DNA of 64,000 nucleotides from Komagataeibacter sp. FNDCF1 (GCF_021295335.1 NZ_JAIWOT010000001.1:189001-253000); one strand, 5' to 3'; shown: positions 52,448-60,860, counted from the stretch's first letter. The notes: a model not told the origin generated them from the sequence alone. Numbers and translations: made by a program.

Positions 52448-53213
52448 ACCCGCCCCGGACGGACCGGGTATGGCATCACCCACCCCGATCCTTGACCTTG
52501 AGGGTGTGTGCCGCAAGGTGGGCGATACCGTACTGCTTGATGAATGTGCGTTCAGCCTGCCGGCGGGGCAGACCGCCGTTCTGGTCGGGCCGTCGGGGGC
52601 GGGCAAGTCCACGCTGCTGCGCTGCATCAACCTGCTGGCGCCCGCGGACAGGGGGCGTATCGTCTTTGACGGGCGCGATATCATGGCGCCGGGCGTGGAT
52701 GCGCCCGGTGTCCGCCGGGATATCGGCATGGTGTTCCAGAACTTTGAACTGTTTGACCACATGACCGTGCTGGAAAACATCATGCTGGCCCCCATGCATG
52801 TGCGTGGCATGTCGCGTGCACGGGCCCGTGACCTGGCCATGTCGCTGCTGGAAAAGGTGCACCTGCCCCACCGCGCGGATGCGCTGCCATCGGGGCTGTC
52901 GGGTGGCCAGCAGCAGCGTGCCGCGATTGCCCGTGCCCTGGCAATGCAGCCACGCCTGATGCTGTATGACGAACCGACATCCGCCCTTGATCCCGAAATG
53001 ACGGGAGAGGTGCTGACAGTCATGTCCGACCTGGCCGCCGAGGGCATGGCCAGTGTCGTTGTTACCCATGAAATGGGCTTTGCCCGCCGCGTTGCCGACC
53101 GGATCGTCTTCATGCAGGCCGGGCAGGTCGTGGAGGAGGCGGCCAGCGCCGATTTCTTTGCCGGAAACTGCAGTGCACGCGCGCAGCGTTTTCTGGAACG
53201 CGTGATGGACTGA
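52437..53213 (+). CDS. ABC transporter ATPase, polar amino acid type
   Basis: A 258-residue ATPase. It has Walker A VGPSGAGKSTLLRCIN, the Q-loop MVFQNFELFDHMTVLENI (typical GlnQ/HisP), signature LSGGQQQRAAIARALAMQP, Walker B LMLYDEPTSALDPEM, and the switch VVVTHEMGFAR. It energises the fused binding-protein/permease encoded immediately upstream (11-bp overlap). It is part of the operon running to 59761. Confidence 0.93.
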   Translation: MHAEPAPDGPGMASPTPILDLEGVCRKVGDTVLLDECAFSLPAGQTAVLVGPSGAGKSTLLRCINLLAPADRGRIVFDGRDIMAPGVDAPGVRRDIGMVFQNFELFDHMTVLENIMLAPMHVRGMSRARARDLAMSLLEKVHLPHRADALPSGLSGGQQQRAAIARALAMQPRLMLYDEPTSALDPEMTGEVLTVMSDLAAEGMASVVVTHEMGFARRVADRIVFMQAGQVVEEAASADFFAGNCSARAQRFLERVMD

Positions 53214-53276
53214 TCACGTGCAATCGTTTTTTCCCCTTCCCCGTACATCATGACCGAACCAGACGGATACAGACAT

Positions 53277-54434
53277 ATGACGCAGACCCCGGACCTTGAG
53301 CGGATGAAACATGACCTGGCGGCGCTGATTGCGATGCCCAGCGAGAACCCGCCCGGCCACGAAGCGCAGGTGGCGGATTATGTCGCAGCCCGGCTGGAGC
53401 CACTGGGGTTTGTCATCACCCGTGATGAATATGCGCCCGGCCGGGTCAATATCGAAGCGCGGCTTGATAATGGTGCCGGTCCGGTGTTTGCCCTGAACAC
53501 CCACATGGACGTGGTACCCGCCGGCACCGGATGGACCCATGACCCCTTTGTCATGACGGAGGTGGACGGACGGCTGTACGGCCGTGGATCGGGTGACTGC
53601 AAGGGGTCGCTGGTCTGCATGATGGAGGCGGGGCGCATGCTGGCGGCCGAACGCGACAGATGGCGGGGTACGCTGCTTCTGGTCTTTGTCGCGGATGAGG
53701 AAGTGGCCAGCGAAGGTGCGCGGCGATACGTGAAAACCGCGCCGCATATCGACTTCGTCATCGTGGGCGAACCCACGGCCAATACCACCTATGCCGCGCA
53801 CAAGGGCAGCCTGAGGCCGCTGGTGCGGGTACATGGCACGCCGGCCCATTCCGGCACGCCGGACCTGGGGGACAATGCCATCTATCGGGCGGCGGCACTC
53901 GTGAACATGGTCGCGGCCGAACATGCGCAGGTGGTGCGGCATATCGAACATCCCCTGGTCGGCGCGGCAAGCCTTACGATCACACGCGTAAGCGGGGGGC
54001 ATGCGGATAATGTGGTACCGCAGGCCTGTGACCTGCTGCTTGACCGGCGCATGGTCCCGGGCGAGGACGAGGACGCGGTCAGGGCCGGGATCACGGACCT
54101 GCTGGCGCGTGCCAATGCGCAGGAAGGGGTGCGGGCGGAAATACTTGAATTCCGTCCCACGACGGGCGGCGCGGTCGAAACGCCCGCCGGACACGCCATT
54201 GTAAGGAAAAGCCTGGAAGTCTGCCGGGCCAATGGTGTGGCGGACCCGGGGCCGTTCGGCTTTCAGGGCGCGTGCGATCTGGTCCATTTCTGCAATGCCG
54301 GTGCCGCGGGCGTGGTGATCGGCCCGGGCGTGCTGGAAGTCGCGCACAAGGCGGATGAATACGTGCCCGAGGCCGACCTGCCTGTTGCGGCAGCCATCTA
54401 TCGCGACATGATCATCGCCATGATGGGCGCGTGA
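53277..54434 (+). CDS. M20-family metallohydrolase (ArgE/DapE-like)
   Basis: A 385-residue zinc amidohydrolase (394 if ATG 53250 is used; neither start has a strong ribosome-binding site). It has FALNTHMDVVPAGTGWTHDPF (zinc His and catalytic Asp), LYGRGSGDCKGSLVCMM (bridging Asp), VADEEVASEG (catalytic Glu), VIVGEP, the dimerisation domain VRVHGTPAHSGTPDLGDNAI, and the late zinc His in VAHKADEYVPEADL. Relatives remove acetyl, succinyl or acyl groups from amino acids. It is third in the operon, after the importer, so it may deacylate the imported compound. Confidence 0.92.
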   Translation: MTQTPDLERMKHDLAALIAMPSENPPGHEAQVADYVAARLEPLGFVITRDEYAPGRVNIEARLDNGAGPVFALNTHMDVVPAGTGWTHDPFVMTEVDGRLYGRGSGDCKGSLVCMMEAGRMLAAERDRWRGTLLLVFVADEEVASEGARRYVKTAPHIDFVIVGEPTANTTYAAHKGSLRPLVRVHGTPAHSGTPDLGDNAIYRAAALVNMVAAEHAQVVRHIEHPLVGAASLTITRVSGGHADNVVPQACDLLLDRRMVPGEDEDAVRAGITDLLARANAQEGVRAEILEFRPTTGGAVETPAGHAIVRKSLEVCRANGVADPGPFGFQGACDLVHFCNAGAAGVVIGPGVLEVAHKADEYVPEADLPVAAAIYRDMIIAMMGA

Positions 54435-54441
54435 TCCCATC

Positions 54442-55566
54442 ATGCGGATAAGCCTTCACCGCGCGATGCTGACCTATGCCGACCCGGCGGCATCGGTCCA
54501 TACCGCGTCCTCCGGGCCGGTTGCGGGGCTGGATACACTTTACCTGTGCATTGCGCCGGAACATGCGCACCCGGCGGTGGGTGAGGTCAGGATAAACTGC
54601 GCCTATCTCAATGGCCATGCGCCGGGGGACATCATCCGCGCGGCGGTCGCGATGCTGCCCGGCATCGACTGGGCGGCCGGTCCGGACGCGCTGATCGCGC
54701 AGGGGGCGGGGGCAGGACAGATCGCCCCGGTGCGCATGCTGCTTGATACGGCCCTGCATGACTGGGCGGCGCGGGAGCGGAACCTGCCGGTCGCGGCAAT
54801 GCTGGAACCCGGCATGCCGGGTAACGCCGCCCGGGCGGGGACGGGCGTGCTTGCGCATGCCACGAACCAGACCCTGTTCCTGTCACCGATGCCGGTGTTC
54901 ATGGCGCGGGCGGAAGCGTATGTGGCGCGCGGTTTTACCGATCTCAAGGTCAGGCTGGGTGTGGATGCGCATGATGATATGGCCCGTATCGTCGCGTTAC
55001 GCACCCGCTTTGGCGGGCGCATCCGTATTGCCGCCGATGCCAATGGCGCATGGGATGAGAATACGGCCCGCCGGATGCTCGACCGGCTTGCGGCATATGA
55101 CCTGTCCTATGTCGAGCAGCCCGTCATGCCGGGGGACTGGGCCATGCTGGCGCGGATTGCGCGGGAAAGTCCCATCGCGCTGATGCTGGACGAGAGCATG
55201 GCCTCTCCTGCCGATGTGGGGCGGATCATTGGCCTGCCACGTAATGTGATGGCACATCTCAAGTTGCTGAAATTCGGTGGTGTCGCACCGGTCATGGCGG
55301 CAGCGCGGCAGTTGGCGGCTGCAGGCGTGGGGGTCATGACGGGACAGATGAACGAAGGCGGCATTGCCACGGCCGCCATGCTGCATGTGGCGGTGGCGAC
55401 AGCGCCCGTCCATGCCGAACTGTATGGCGCGGATGGCCTGTCCAATGATGCGGCAACCGGCCTGGCATATGGCGCGGGCATGGTGCGCGTGCCGGCCGGG
55501 CCCGGCTGGGGTGTGTCTTTCAATCCTGCGGAAACAACGCTTGTAACGGAGTACAGGGTAGCATGA
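54442..55566 (+). CDS. Enolase-superfamily enzyme, mandelate racemase/muconate lactonizing type
   Basis: A 374-residue protein. The capping domain (about residues 1-120) is followed by a barrel with LKVRLG (Lys169, Arg171 in place of the usual second Lys), the metal ligands ADANGAW (Asp199), YVEQPV (Glu225) and LDESM (Asp250), then KLLKFGGV (Lys274), and late GQMNEGGIATAAMLHVA. The Lys274 side is like dipeptide epimerases, N-acyl amino-acid racemases and hydroxyproline-betaine epimerase. The Arg at the other base position suggests one-sided acid/base chemistry. It starts 7 bp after the M20 gene and overlaps the next gene by 4 bp. Confidence 0.85.
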   Translation: MRISLHRAMLTYADPAASVHTASSGPVAGLDTLYLCIAPEHAHPAVGEVRINCAYLNGHAPGDIIRAAVAMLPGIDWAAGPDALIAQGAGAGQIAPVRMLLDTALHDWAARERNLPVAAMLEPGMPGNAARAGTGVLAHATNQTLFLSPMPVFMARAEAYVARGFTDLKVRLGVDAHDDMARIVALRTRFGGRIRIAADANGAWDENTARRMLDRLAAYDLSYVEQPVMPGDWAMLARIARESPIALMLDESMASPADVGRIIGLPRNVMAHLKLLKFGGVAPVMAAARQLAAAGVGVMTGQMNEGGIATAAMLHVAVATAPVHAELYGADGLSNDAATGLAYGAGMVRVPAGPGWGVSFNPAETTLVTEYRVA

Positions 55567-56735
55567 ATGCAATCGAAGGTGTGGTGCAGGGGCAGGAAGC
55601 AACCTTTCCACGCGCCGAATATGACGGGCGCATCGCGCGCACCCGCGCGGAAATGGAACGGGCCGGCCTGGATGTGATGGTCGTGACCGGACCGGAAAAC
55701 ATCTATTACCTGACCGGCCAGCAGACACCGGGATATTACACGTTCCAGTGCCTGCTCCTGCCGGTGGATGGTGATCCGGTCTTCATCATCCGCCAGCTGG
55801 AATATTTCAATTTCATTGCCAATACCTATCAGTCCGATGCCCGGATCTATCAGGACGGGCAGAGCCCGCTCAGGCTGCTGGGGGAAGTGATACGCGAGCG
55901 GGGCTACGCCACGCGGCGGATTGGCGTGGACAAGAATGGCTGGTTCCTCTCGCCCACGGCGTATGAGGCGCTGTGCACGCAGCTGGGCACGGTGCATGAC
56001 GCTGCGGGCATCGTCGAACGGCAGCGTGCCGTCAAATCTCCGCATGAGGTTGAAAAGATCGCGCGTGCGGCAACCTACGTGAATGCGGGCATGCGCGCCG
56101 GGCTGGCCAGCGTGCGTGCTGGCGCGAGCGAGAACGACATGGTCTCCGCCATGATGGGGTCGGCCATTGCCGCCGGGTCCGAATATGTGGGCATGGAGCC
56201 GCTTGTCTCCTCCGGTCCGCGCAGCGGGGTGCCGCATGGAACATGGCGGCGGCGGGTGATGGCCGCGGGCGACCCGGCCTTTCTGGAGATGGCGGGCTGT
56301 CATGACCGTTATCACGCGGCACTGATGCGTTCGGCATGGATTGGTCGCCCCCCGGCCGAAGCGGTGGACATGATGAAGGTCTGCCAGGACGCGCTGGCCG
56401 CCTCGCTGGATGCGATCCGGCCCGGAGTGGCCTGTCAGGAACCGCACCGTGTCTGCCAGCGCATCATCGATGCCGCCGGATATACCGACAGTTTCCGCAA
56501 GCGTCTGGGCTACAGCATCGGCATCGCCTTTGCACCCGACTGGGGCGAGGGTGCGATACTGAGCCTGAATGAAGGCGAAACCACGGAACTGCGCCCCGGC
56601 ATGACCTTTCACCTGCCCCCGGCACTGCGCCTGTACGGGCGTTTTACCGTGGGTGTCAGCGAAAGCATTGTCGTGACCGAAACCGGATGCCGCGTACTGG
56701 GTGATGTCAGCCGTGATCTTGTGGTGGTGGAATAG
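55563..56735 (+). CDS. M24-fold hydrolase without metal ligands (creatinase / ectoine-hydrolase-like)
   Basis: A 390-residue pita-bread-fold protein. The creatinase N-terminal domain has VVTGPENIYYLTGQQTPGYYTFQCLLLPVDG. The C-terminal domain has RAVKSPHEVEKIARAATYV, SGPRSGVPHGTW, EMAGCHDRYHAALMRSAWIG and RLGYSIGIAFAPDWGEG, then GMTFHLPP. Metal-dependent aminopeptidases place Asp, Asp, His, Glu, Glu in these motifs; most are missing here. The pattern is nearest to ectoine hydrolase (DoeA) and creatinase, which cleave cyclic amidines or guanidino compounds without metal. The substrate is uncertain. It overlaps the enolase-family gene (ATGA). Confidence 0.83.
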   Translation: MNAIEGVVQGQEATFPRAEYDGRIARTRAEMERAGLDVMVVTGPENIYYLTGQQTPGYYTFQCLLLPVDGDPVFIIRQLEYFNFIANTYQSDARIYQDGQSPLRLLGEVIRERGYATRRIGVDKNGWFLSPTAYEALCTQLGTVHDAAGIVERQRAVKSPHEVEKIARAATYVNAGMRAGLASVRAGASENDMVSAMMGSAIAAGSEYVGMEPLVSSGPRSGVPHGTWRRRVMAAGDPAFLEMAGCHDRYHAALMRSAWIGRPPAEAVDMMKVCQDALAASLDAIRPGVACQEPHRVCQRIIDAAGYTDSFRKRLGYSIGIAFAPDWGEGAILSLNEGETTELRPGMTFHLPPALRLYGRFTVGVSESIVVTETGCRVLGDVSRDLVVVE

Positions 56736-56793
56736 GGGCCACGACTTCCGCTGCATGATTATTCCGAAAAAAGCATGAGAAGAACATAAGACC

Positions 56794-57714
56794 ATGAAGA
56801 ACATTGACGAAAGTCGTGAACGCCTGCGGGGCATATTCAACATCACGGTAACGCCCTTTGGCCCCGATGGCGCCATTGACCTGCCCGGTATCACGCGCAG
56901 CATCGAGCGCGTGCTGGGGCTGGGTTATGACGGTGTGCTGATCGGGGGCACGTATGGCGAGTTCCCGGTCATGTCACCGGATGAACGCGCGGGTCTTTTC
57001 CGCCATGTCATGGATGTGGTCGGCGGGCGCGCGCCGGTCATGCTGTGCAGCGCGGATTCCGACCCGCGCGTGACACGGGACCTGAGCATCCTGGCCGGGG
57101 AACTGGGTGGCGTACCCATGGTCATGGCGCCTTATGTGTCGGAAATCACCGATGCGCAGATCCTTGCATTCTTCCGTGAGATCGCACCCCTGTCGCGCAC
57201 GGGCACGATCATCTACAACGCGCCCGGCATTGGCATCACGCTTTCCCCCGCGCTGATCGAACAGCTGGCGGAAGTGGACGGGATCGTGGCGCTCAAGCAG
57301 GGAGACCTGTCGGTGGGAGCGATTGACCGGATCGCCAATACGCTTTCCGGCCGGATCAGGCTGTTCTGCGCCTCGGACCTGGCATTCCATGGGCCCATGA
57401 TGAACGGGTTCGACGGCATCAGCACAACCAATTCCTGCGCGCTGCCCGAACTGGTCCTGGCCAGCTTCCGGGCCCTGCAGCGCGGGGATGCGCATCTGTC
57501 ACGTGACCTGCACAGGCTGTGGTACGGCTATCGTGCGCTGGCGCGCGGCATGGGCCAGCCGCAGATGGTCAAGGCCGCCATGGCGCTGCGTGGGTTTGAT
57601 GGCGGTTCGGTCAGGCGCCCCCTGCAAGATCTGGATGCGGCACAGAAGGCCGCCGTGGCCGATGTGATGCGCGCGCTGGCAGCCGACCCGCGTGCCGGCT
57701 TTACCCTGGGCTGA
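56794..57714 (+). CDS. DapA-family lyase/deaminase (dihydrodipicolinate synthase superfamily)
   Basis: A 306-residue class I aldolase-fold enzyme. It has ITVTPFGPDGAIDLPGI, GGTYGEFPVMSPDER (carboxylate-binding loop, GGxxGE variant), IIYNAPGIGI (Tyr141) and IVALKQGD (Schiff-base Lys168). These are the hallmarks of the superfamily that includes DapA, NanA, KDG aldolases and 4-hydroxy-pyrroline-2-carboxylate deaminases. The rest of the operon suggests action on a 2-oxo acid or cyclic imine from amino-acid breakdown rather than lysine synthesis. It lies 58 bp after the M24 gene. Confidence 0.9.
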   Translation: MKNIDESRERLRGIFNITVTPFGPDGAIDLPGITRSIERVLGLGYDGVLIGGTYGEFPVMSPDERAGLFRHVMDVVGGRAPVMLCSADSDPRVTRDLSILAGELGGVPMVMAPYVSEITDAQILAFFREIAPLSRTGTIIYNAPGIGITLSPALIEQLAEVDGIVALKQGDLSVGAIDRIANTLSGRIRLFCASDLAFHGPMMNGFDGISTTNSCALPELVLASFRALQRGDAHLSRDLHRLWYGYRALARGMGQPQMVKAAMALRGFDGGSVRRPLQDLDAAQKAAVADVMRALAADPRAGFTLG

Positions 57715-57735
57715 AGCCGGACGGGGCGGACGGAT

Positions 57736-58980
57736 ATGACGTTGATCATGGTGCGGCATGACACGGGCCGCCCCGGCCTGTATGGCGCGGCGGCGGGCGT
57801 GGTGGCGCGCGCGCTGGACGGGCAGGTCATGCACGGCCCGGTGCATGTGGATGAGACACGGGACCCCGATGGGTGCCAGCATGTCGGCCTTGCCCCCGAA
57901 CGTCTGCCCAGCGGCCTGCTGCATGCCGAACGTCTGACCGGCCGGACCATGGGGCCGGTGGCTGATGTGGACCGGATCATGGCGGTGGCGGCGGTGGAAA
58001 ACGTGGTCGTGCCATATGATGGGCTGCTGGATGACGGTTCCGGCTTTGCCAGTGACCTGCTGCGGCGGGGTGCATGTGCCGGCATGCGCCTGATTGACGC
58101 AGGGCTGGAGGATGACGCGCTCGTCTGCCGGGATGAGCGGAATGGAACGGTTGTAGCACGGGCATGGCAGGATGGTTTCGGCCGGTTCCACCCGGAGCCT
58201 GCACATCACGCCGGCCGTGACATGGCGCGTCATGACCCGGTCAGGATCGCGCTCATCGGCACGGCCGGTACGCATCACACGGTCTATCCCGGTGCCCTGG
58301 CGGCGCTGGGCGATGCGGCGGAGGCACTGGGGGTGGACGTGGACGTCACGTTTATCGACCCGGCGGCATCGGATGATGATCCATGCTACCCGGCACTGGT
58401 GGCATCTGATGGCGTGCTGCTGCCTGGCGGGGCGGCGGCTCCGTCCGTGCGGGGACAGATCCGCGCGGCGGGCGTTGCGCTGGCGCATGGTGTGCCTGTC
58501 ATGGGGCTGTGCCTGGGCATGCAGACCATGACAACCGCCTTTGCCCGCCTGCGCGCGGCCATGCCGGATGTGGCAATGGCCGAAGTGGCGGAGGGGAAGG
58601 GAACATCACTCAGTTTCCGGGCGCATGACCATTACCGGCTGGGCATCAATGCGCTCCATCCCGTGCCCGACACGGAACTGGGGGCGATGCTGGCGGATGG
58701 GGCATGTGTCATACGGAGCAACCACCGCTACGTACTCAATACGGACCTGCTGCCCCCCCTGTGTGCCGCCGGGCTGCGCGTGGCGGCATGGAATGACGAC
58801 GGCACGGTGGTCGAAGGGATCGAGCTGCCCGGCCATCCCTTTTACATGGGCATGCAGGGCCACCCCGAACTGACATCGGCGGCGGGCAGGCCCCACCCGC
58901 TGTGTACCGCCTTTGTGCAGGCGGCCAGGGTGCGGCATGACAGGCGGGGCCGGATGGATAACAGAAAAGGAAAACAGTAG
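57736..58980 (+). CDS. Glutamine-amidotransferase-like protein related to the CTP synthase GATase domain, with unknown N-terminal domain
   Basis: A 414-residue protein. The C-terminal half (from about residue 168, VRIALIGTAGTHHTVYPG) matches the class I amidotransferase domain of CTP synthase: DGVLLPGGAAAPSVRGQIRAA, VPVMGLCLGMQTM (nucleophile Cys259) and MGMQGHPELTSAAGRPHPLC (His376, Glu378). The full Cys-His-Glu triad is present. The ATP/UTP synthetase domain of CTP synthase is absent. In its place is about 165 residues of unrecognised sequence (HDTGRPGLYGAAAGVV, LLHAERLTG, VPYDGLLDDGSGFASDLL). It may hydrolyse a gamma-glutamyl or amide compound made or imported by this operon. Confidence 0.8.
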   Translation: MTLIMVRHDTGRPGLYGAAAGVVARALDGQVMHGPVHVDETRDPDGCQHVGLAPERLPSGLLHAERLTGRTMGPVADVDRIMAVAAVENVVVPYDGLLDDGSGFASDLLRRGACAGMRLIDAGLEDDALVCRDERNGTVVARAWQDGFGRFHPEPAHHAGRDMARHDPVRIALIGTAGTHHTVYPGALAALGDAAEALGVDVDVTFIDPAASDDDPCYPALVASDGVLLPGGAAAPSVRGQIRAAGVALAHGVPVMGLCLGMQTMTTAFARLRAAMPDVAMAEVAEGKGTSLSFRAHDHYRLGINALHPVPDTELGAMLADGACVIRSNHRYVLNTDLLPPLCAAGLRVAAWNDDGTVVEGIELPGHPFYMGMQGHPELTSAAGRPHPLCTAFVQAARVRHDRRGRMDNRKGKQ

Positions 58981-58981
58981 T

Positions 58982-59761
58982 ATGGATATGGGTATTGCAG
59001 GGCGTCTTGCCCTGGTCATGGGGTCCAGTCAGGGGCTTGGCCTTGCCAGCGCGCAGGCACTGGCGCGTGAGGGCGCGCGGGTTATCCTGACGGGACGGGA
59101 TGCGGCACGGCTGGAAGCCGCATGCGCCACCATCCGTGCCACGGGTGGCACGGTGGAAGCCCGGGTGGTCGATTTTGCCGACGCGGCACAGGTTGCGACC
59201 CTGCTGGAAGGGCTGGCGGATACGGCAATAGACATTCTGGTCACCAATGGCGGTGGTCCGCCCCCCGGCCCGATTGCCGACGTGGCGCCCGAGGTCTGGC
59301 AGGCACAGTTTGACCGGATGGTGACCGTGCCGCTGCGTATAGTGCAGGCCGTGCTGCCGGGCATGCGCGCGCGGGGATGGGGGCGGATTGTCAATATCGT
59401 GTCGTCCGGCGTGGTCCAGCCCATTCCCAACCTGGGCATTTCCAATACGCTGCGCATGGGGCTGATCGGGTGGGCCAAGACGCTGGCAACGGAGGTCGCG
59501 GCGGATGGCGTGACCGTCAACTCCGTCGTGCCGGGGCGTATCCACACCACGCGTGTGGATCAGCTTGACGCCGCGGCGGCCGGACGGACCGGTAAAACGG
59601 TGGAAGAAGTGGCCGCGGCATCGCGCGCGACCATTCCCATGCGGCGATATGGCCATCCGGATGAATTTGCCGCTGCCGTCTGTTTCCTTTCCAGCGCGGT
59701 GGCGTCATACATGACGGGCAGCATGATGCGTGTTGACGGCGGCATGATCCGGAGCTGCTGA
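58982..59761 (+). CDS. Atypical SDR (3-oxoacyl-ACP-reductase-like, no catalytic Tyr)
   Basis: A 259-residue SDR. ATG 58982 lies just after the previous stop, with AAGGA ten bases upstream. The nucleotide site reads VMGSSQGLGLASAQALAREG (TG replaced by MG), then VTNGGGPPPGPI in place of the NAG motif, and IVNIVSSGVVQPIPNLGISNTLRMGLIGWAKTLA. The normal Tyr-x-x-x-Lys is Asn-x-x-x-Met/Arg. This matches a known BKR-like SDR subgroup that lacks the canonical tetrad. It is the last gene of the operon and is followed by a terminator. Confidence 0.86.
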   Translation: MDMGIAGRLALVMGSSQGLGLASAQALAREGARVILTGRDAARLEAACATIRATGGTVEARVVDFADAAQVATLLEGLADTAIDILVTNGGGPPPGPIADVAPEVWQAQFDRMVTVPLRIVQAVLPGMRARGWGRIVNIVSSGVVQPIPNLGISNTLRMGLIGWAKTLATEVAADGVTVNSVVPGRIHTTRVDQLDAAAAGRTGKTVEEVAAASRATIPMRRYGHPDEFAAAVCFLSSAVASYMTGSMMRVDGGMIRSC

Positions 59762-59780
59762 AAACACTCAGGACAGGGCA

Positions 59781-59802
59781 GCCCGATACCGGGCCGTTTT
59801 TT
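59781..59802 (+). terminator. Rho-independent terminator of the catabolic operon
   Basis: GCCCG-ATAC-CGGGC stem-loop followed by CG and six T (59797-59802), 20 bases after the SDR stop. The T-run ends at the stop codon of the convergent LysR gene. Confidence 0.75.
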
Positions 59803-60715
59803 ACACGGCGTCCGGCACGCCCCTGCAGGCGGACAGGAGTTCCCTGATCAGGATTTTCTGTGCCGCCGACTGGCGGTCCGAACGGCGCACGGCAATGCCA
59901 AAGCGCGAGATCTGGCGCCATCTGCTCTGCCCCACACAGCGCAGTTCGTCATCACGCCGCCAGATGCGCGCATAATGTTCAGGCAGGAAGCCGATATAGC
60001 GCCCCGACAGGATCAGGATGGCCTGGGCTTCCATGTTCGATGCGGCGGCGGTGGCCTGCGCGCCGGGAAAATCAGTCAGATCCTGGCTGGAGGCATACCG
60101 GCGCACCACGAAAGGGTGGGCCGCCACATCCGCACAGGACAGGCCGGGATCATCCGCCCGGTGATAGAGCGGGTGGGCGCGGCTGCAGAAAAGCGCGTGA
60201 TATTCCATGATCACCGGAATGAACACGATGCCGTCATTCTCCATGAAGGCAGGCATGACCGCGATATCGAGATTGCCGTTCGAGAGTTCCGTGATCAGGT
60301 CCTCCGGTGTCGAGACCCGCACACCCAGCGAGACCTTGGGCGCGATCAGGCCAAAGCGGTGCAGCGCCACGGGAACCGGCAGGTCGGGATTGGTGATGGT
60401 GTTGTCCACCACCCCCAGCCGGATCATGCCCCGGATGTCATGCCCGAGATGCTGGACGGCGCTGTTGAACGCACCCAGGGCGGAAAACAGCGGCCGGCTT
60501 TCCTCATAGACCAGTCGGCCCTGTTCGGTCAGGGCAAAGCCCTGCCGCCCCCGGTGGCACAGGACCGCGCCCAGCCGTTCCTCCAGTGACCTGAGATGCT
60601 GGCTGATGGCCGGCTGGCTCAGCCCCAGGGCAACCTGTGCCCCCAGGAAGCCCTGATGGTCCACCACCGCGCGAAAGACCTGAAGGGCGCGGATATCCGC
60701 CGGGGCAATCTGCAT
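59801..60715 (-). CDS. LysR-family transcriptional regulator
   Basis: A 304-residue regulator; GAAGG lies eight bases before ATG 60715. The HTH is GFLGAQVALGLSQPAISQHLRSLEERLG, followed by RGRQGFALTEQG. The effector domain starts MIRLGVVDNTITNPDLPVPVAL. It is divergent from the agmatinase-family gene and is its probable regulator. It could also act on the neighbouring operon. Confidence 0.9.
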   Translation of the reverse strand: MQIAPADIRALQVFRAVVDHQGFLGAQVALGLSQPAISQHLRSLEERLGAVLCHRGRQGFALTEQGRLVYEESRPLFSALGAFNSAVQHLGHDIRGMIRLGVVDNTITNPDLPVPVALHRFGLIAPKVSLGVRVSTPEDLITELSNGNLDIAVMPAFMENDGIVFIPVIMEYHALFCSRAHPLYHRADDPGLSCADVAAHPFVVRRYASSQDLTDFPGAQATAAASNMEAQAILILSGRYIGFLPEHYARIWRRDDELRCVGQSRWRQISRFGIAVRRSDRQSAAQKILIRELLSACRGVPDAV

Positions 60716-60747
60716 GGATGGACCTTCTTACATAAGCAGGACCAATA

Positions 60748-60764
60748 TGAAGATCAAAACTTCA
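60748..60764. promoter_or_regulatory. Candidate LysR dyad upstream of the ureohydrolase gene
   Basis: TGAAG-N7-CTTCA in the 145-bp divergent region between the LysR start (60715) and the agmatinase-family start (60861). Confidence 0.4.
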
Positions 60765-60860
60765 CTATGTGCAAGGCCGGGGCACTTATCGTATCGGTAT
60801 TGAAACAGGATATGGCGCCACCAGCACCATCTGGCACCGATCACGACACGGAGATGTATC

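Noticed and set aside
55107-56903. Minus-strand frame of 598 codons opposite the enolase and M24 genes
   Set aside because: A shadow of two overlapping plus-strand genes with clear family motifs.
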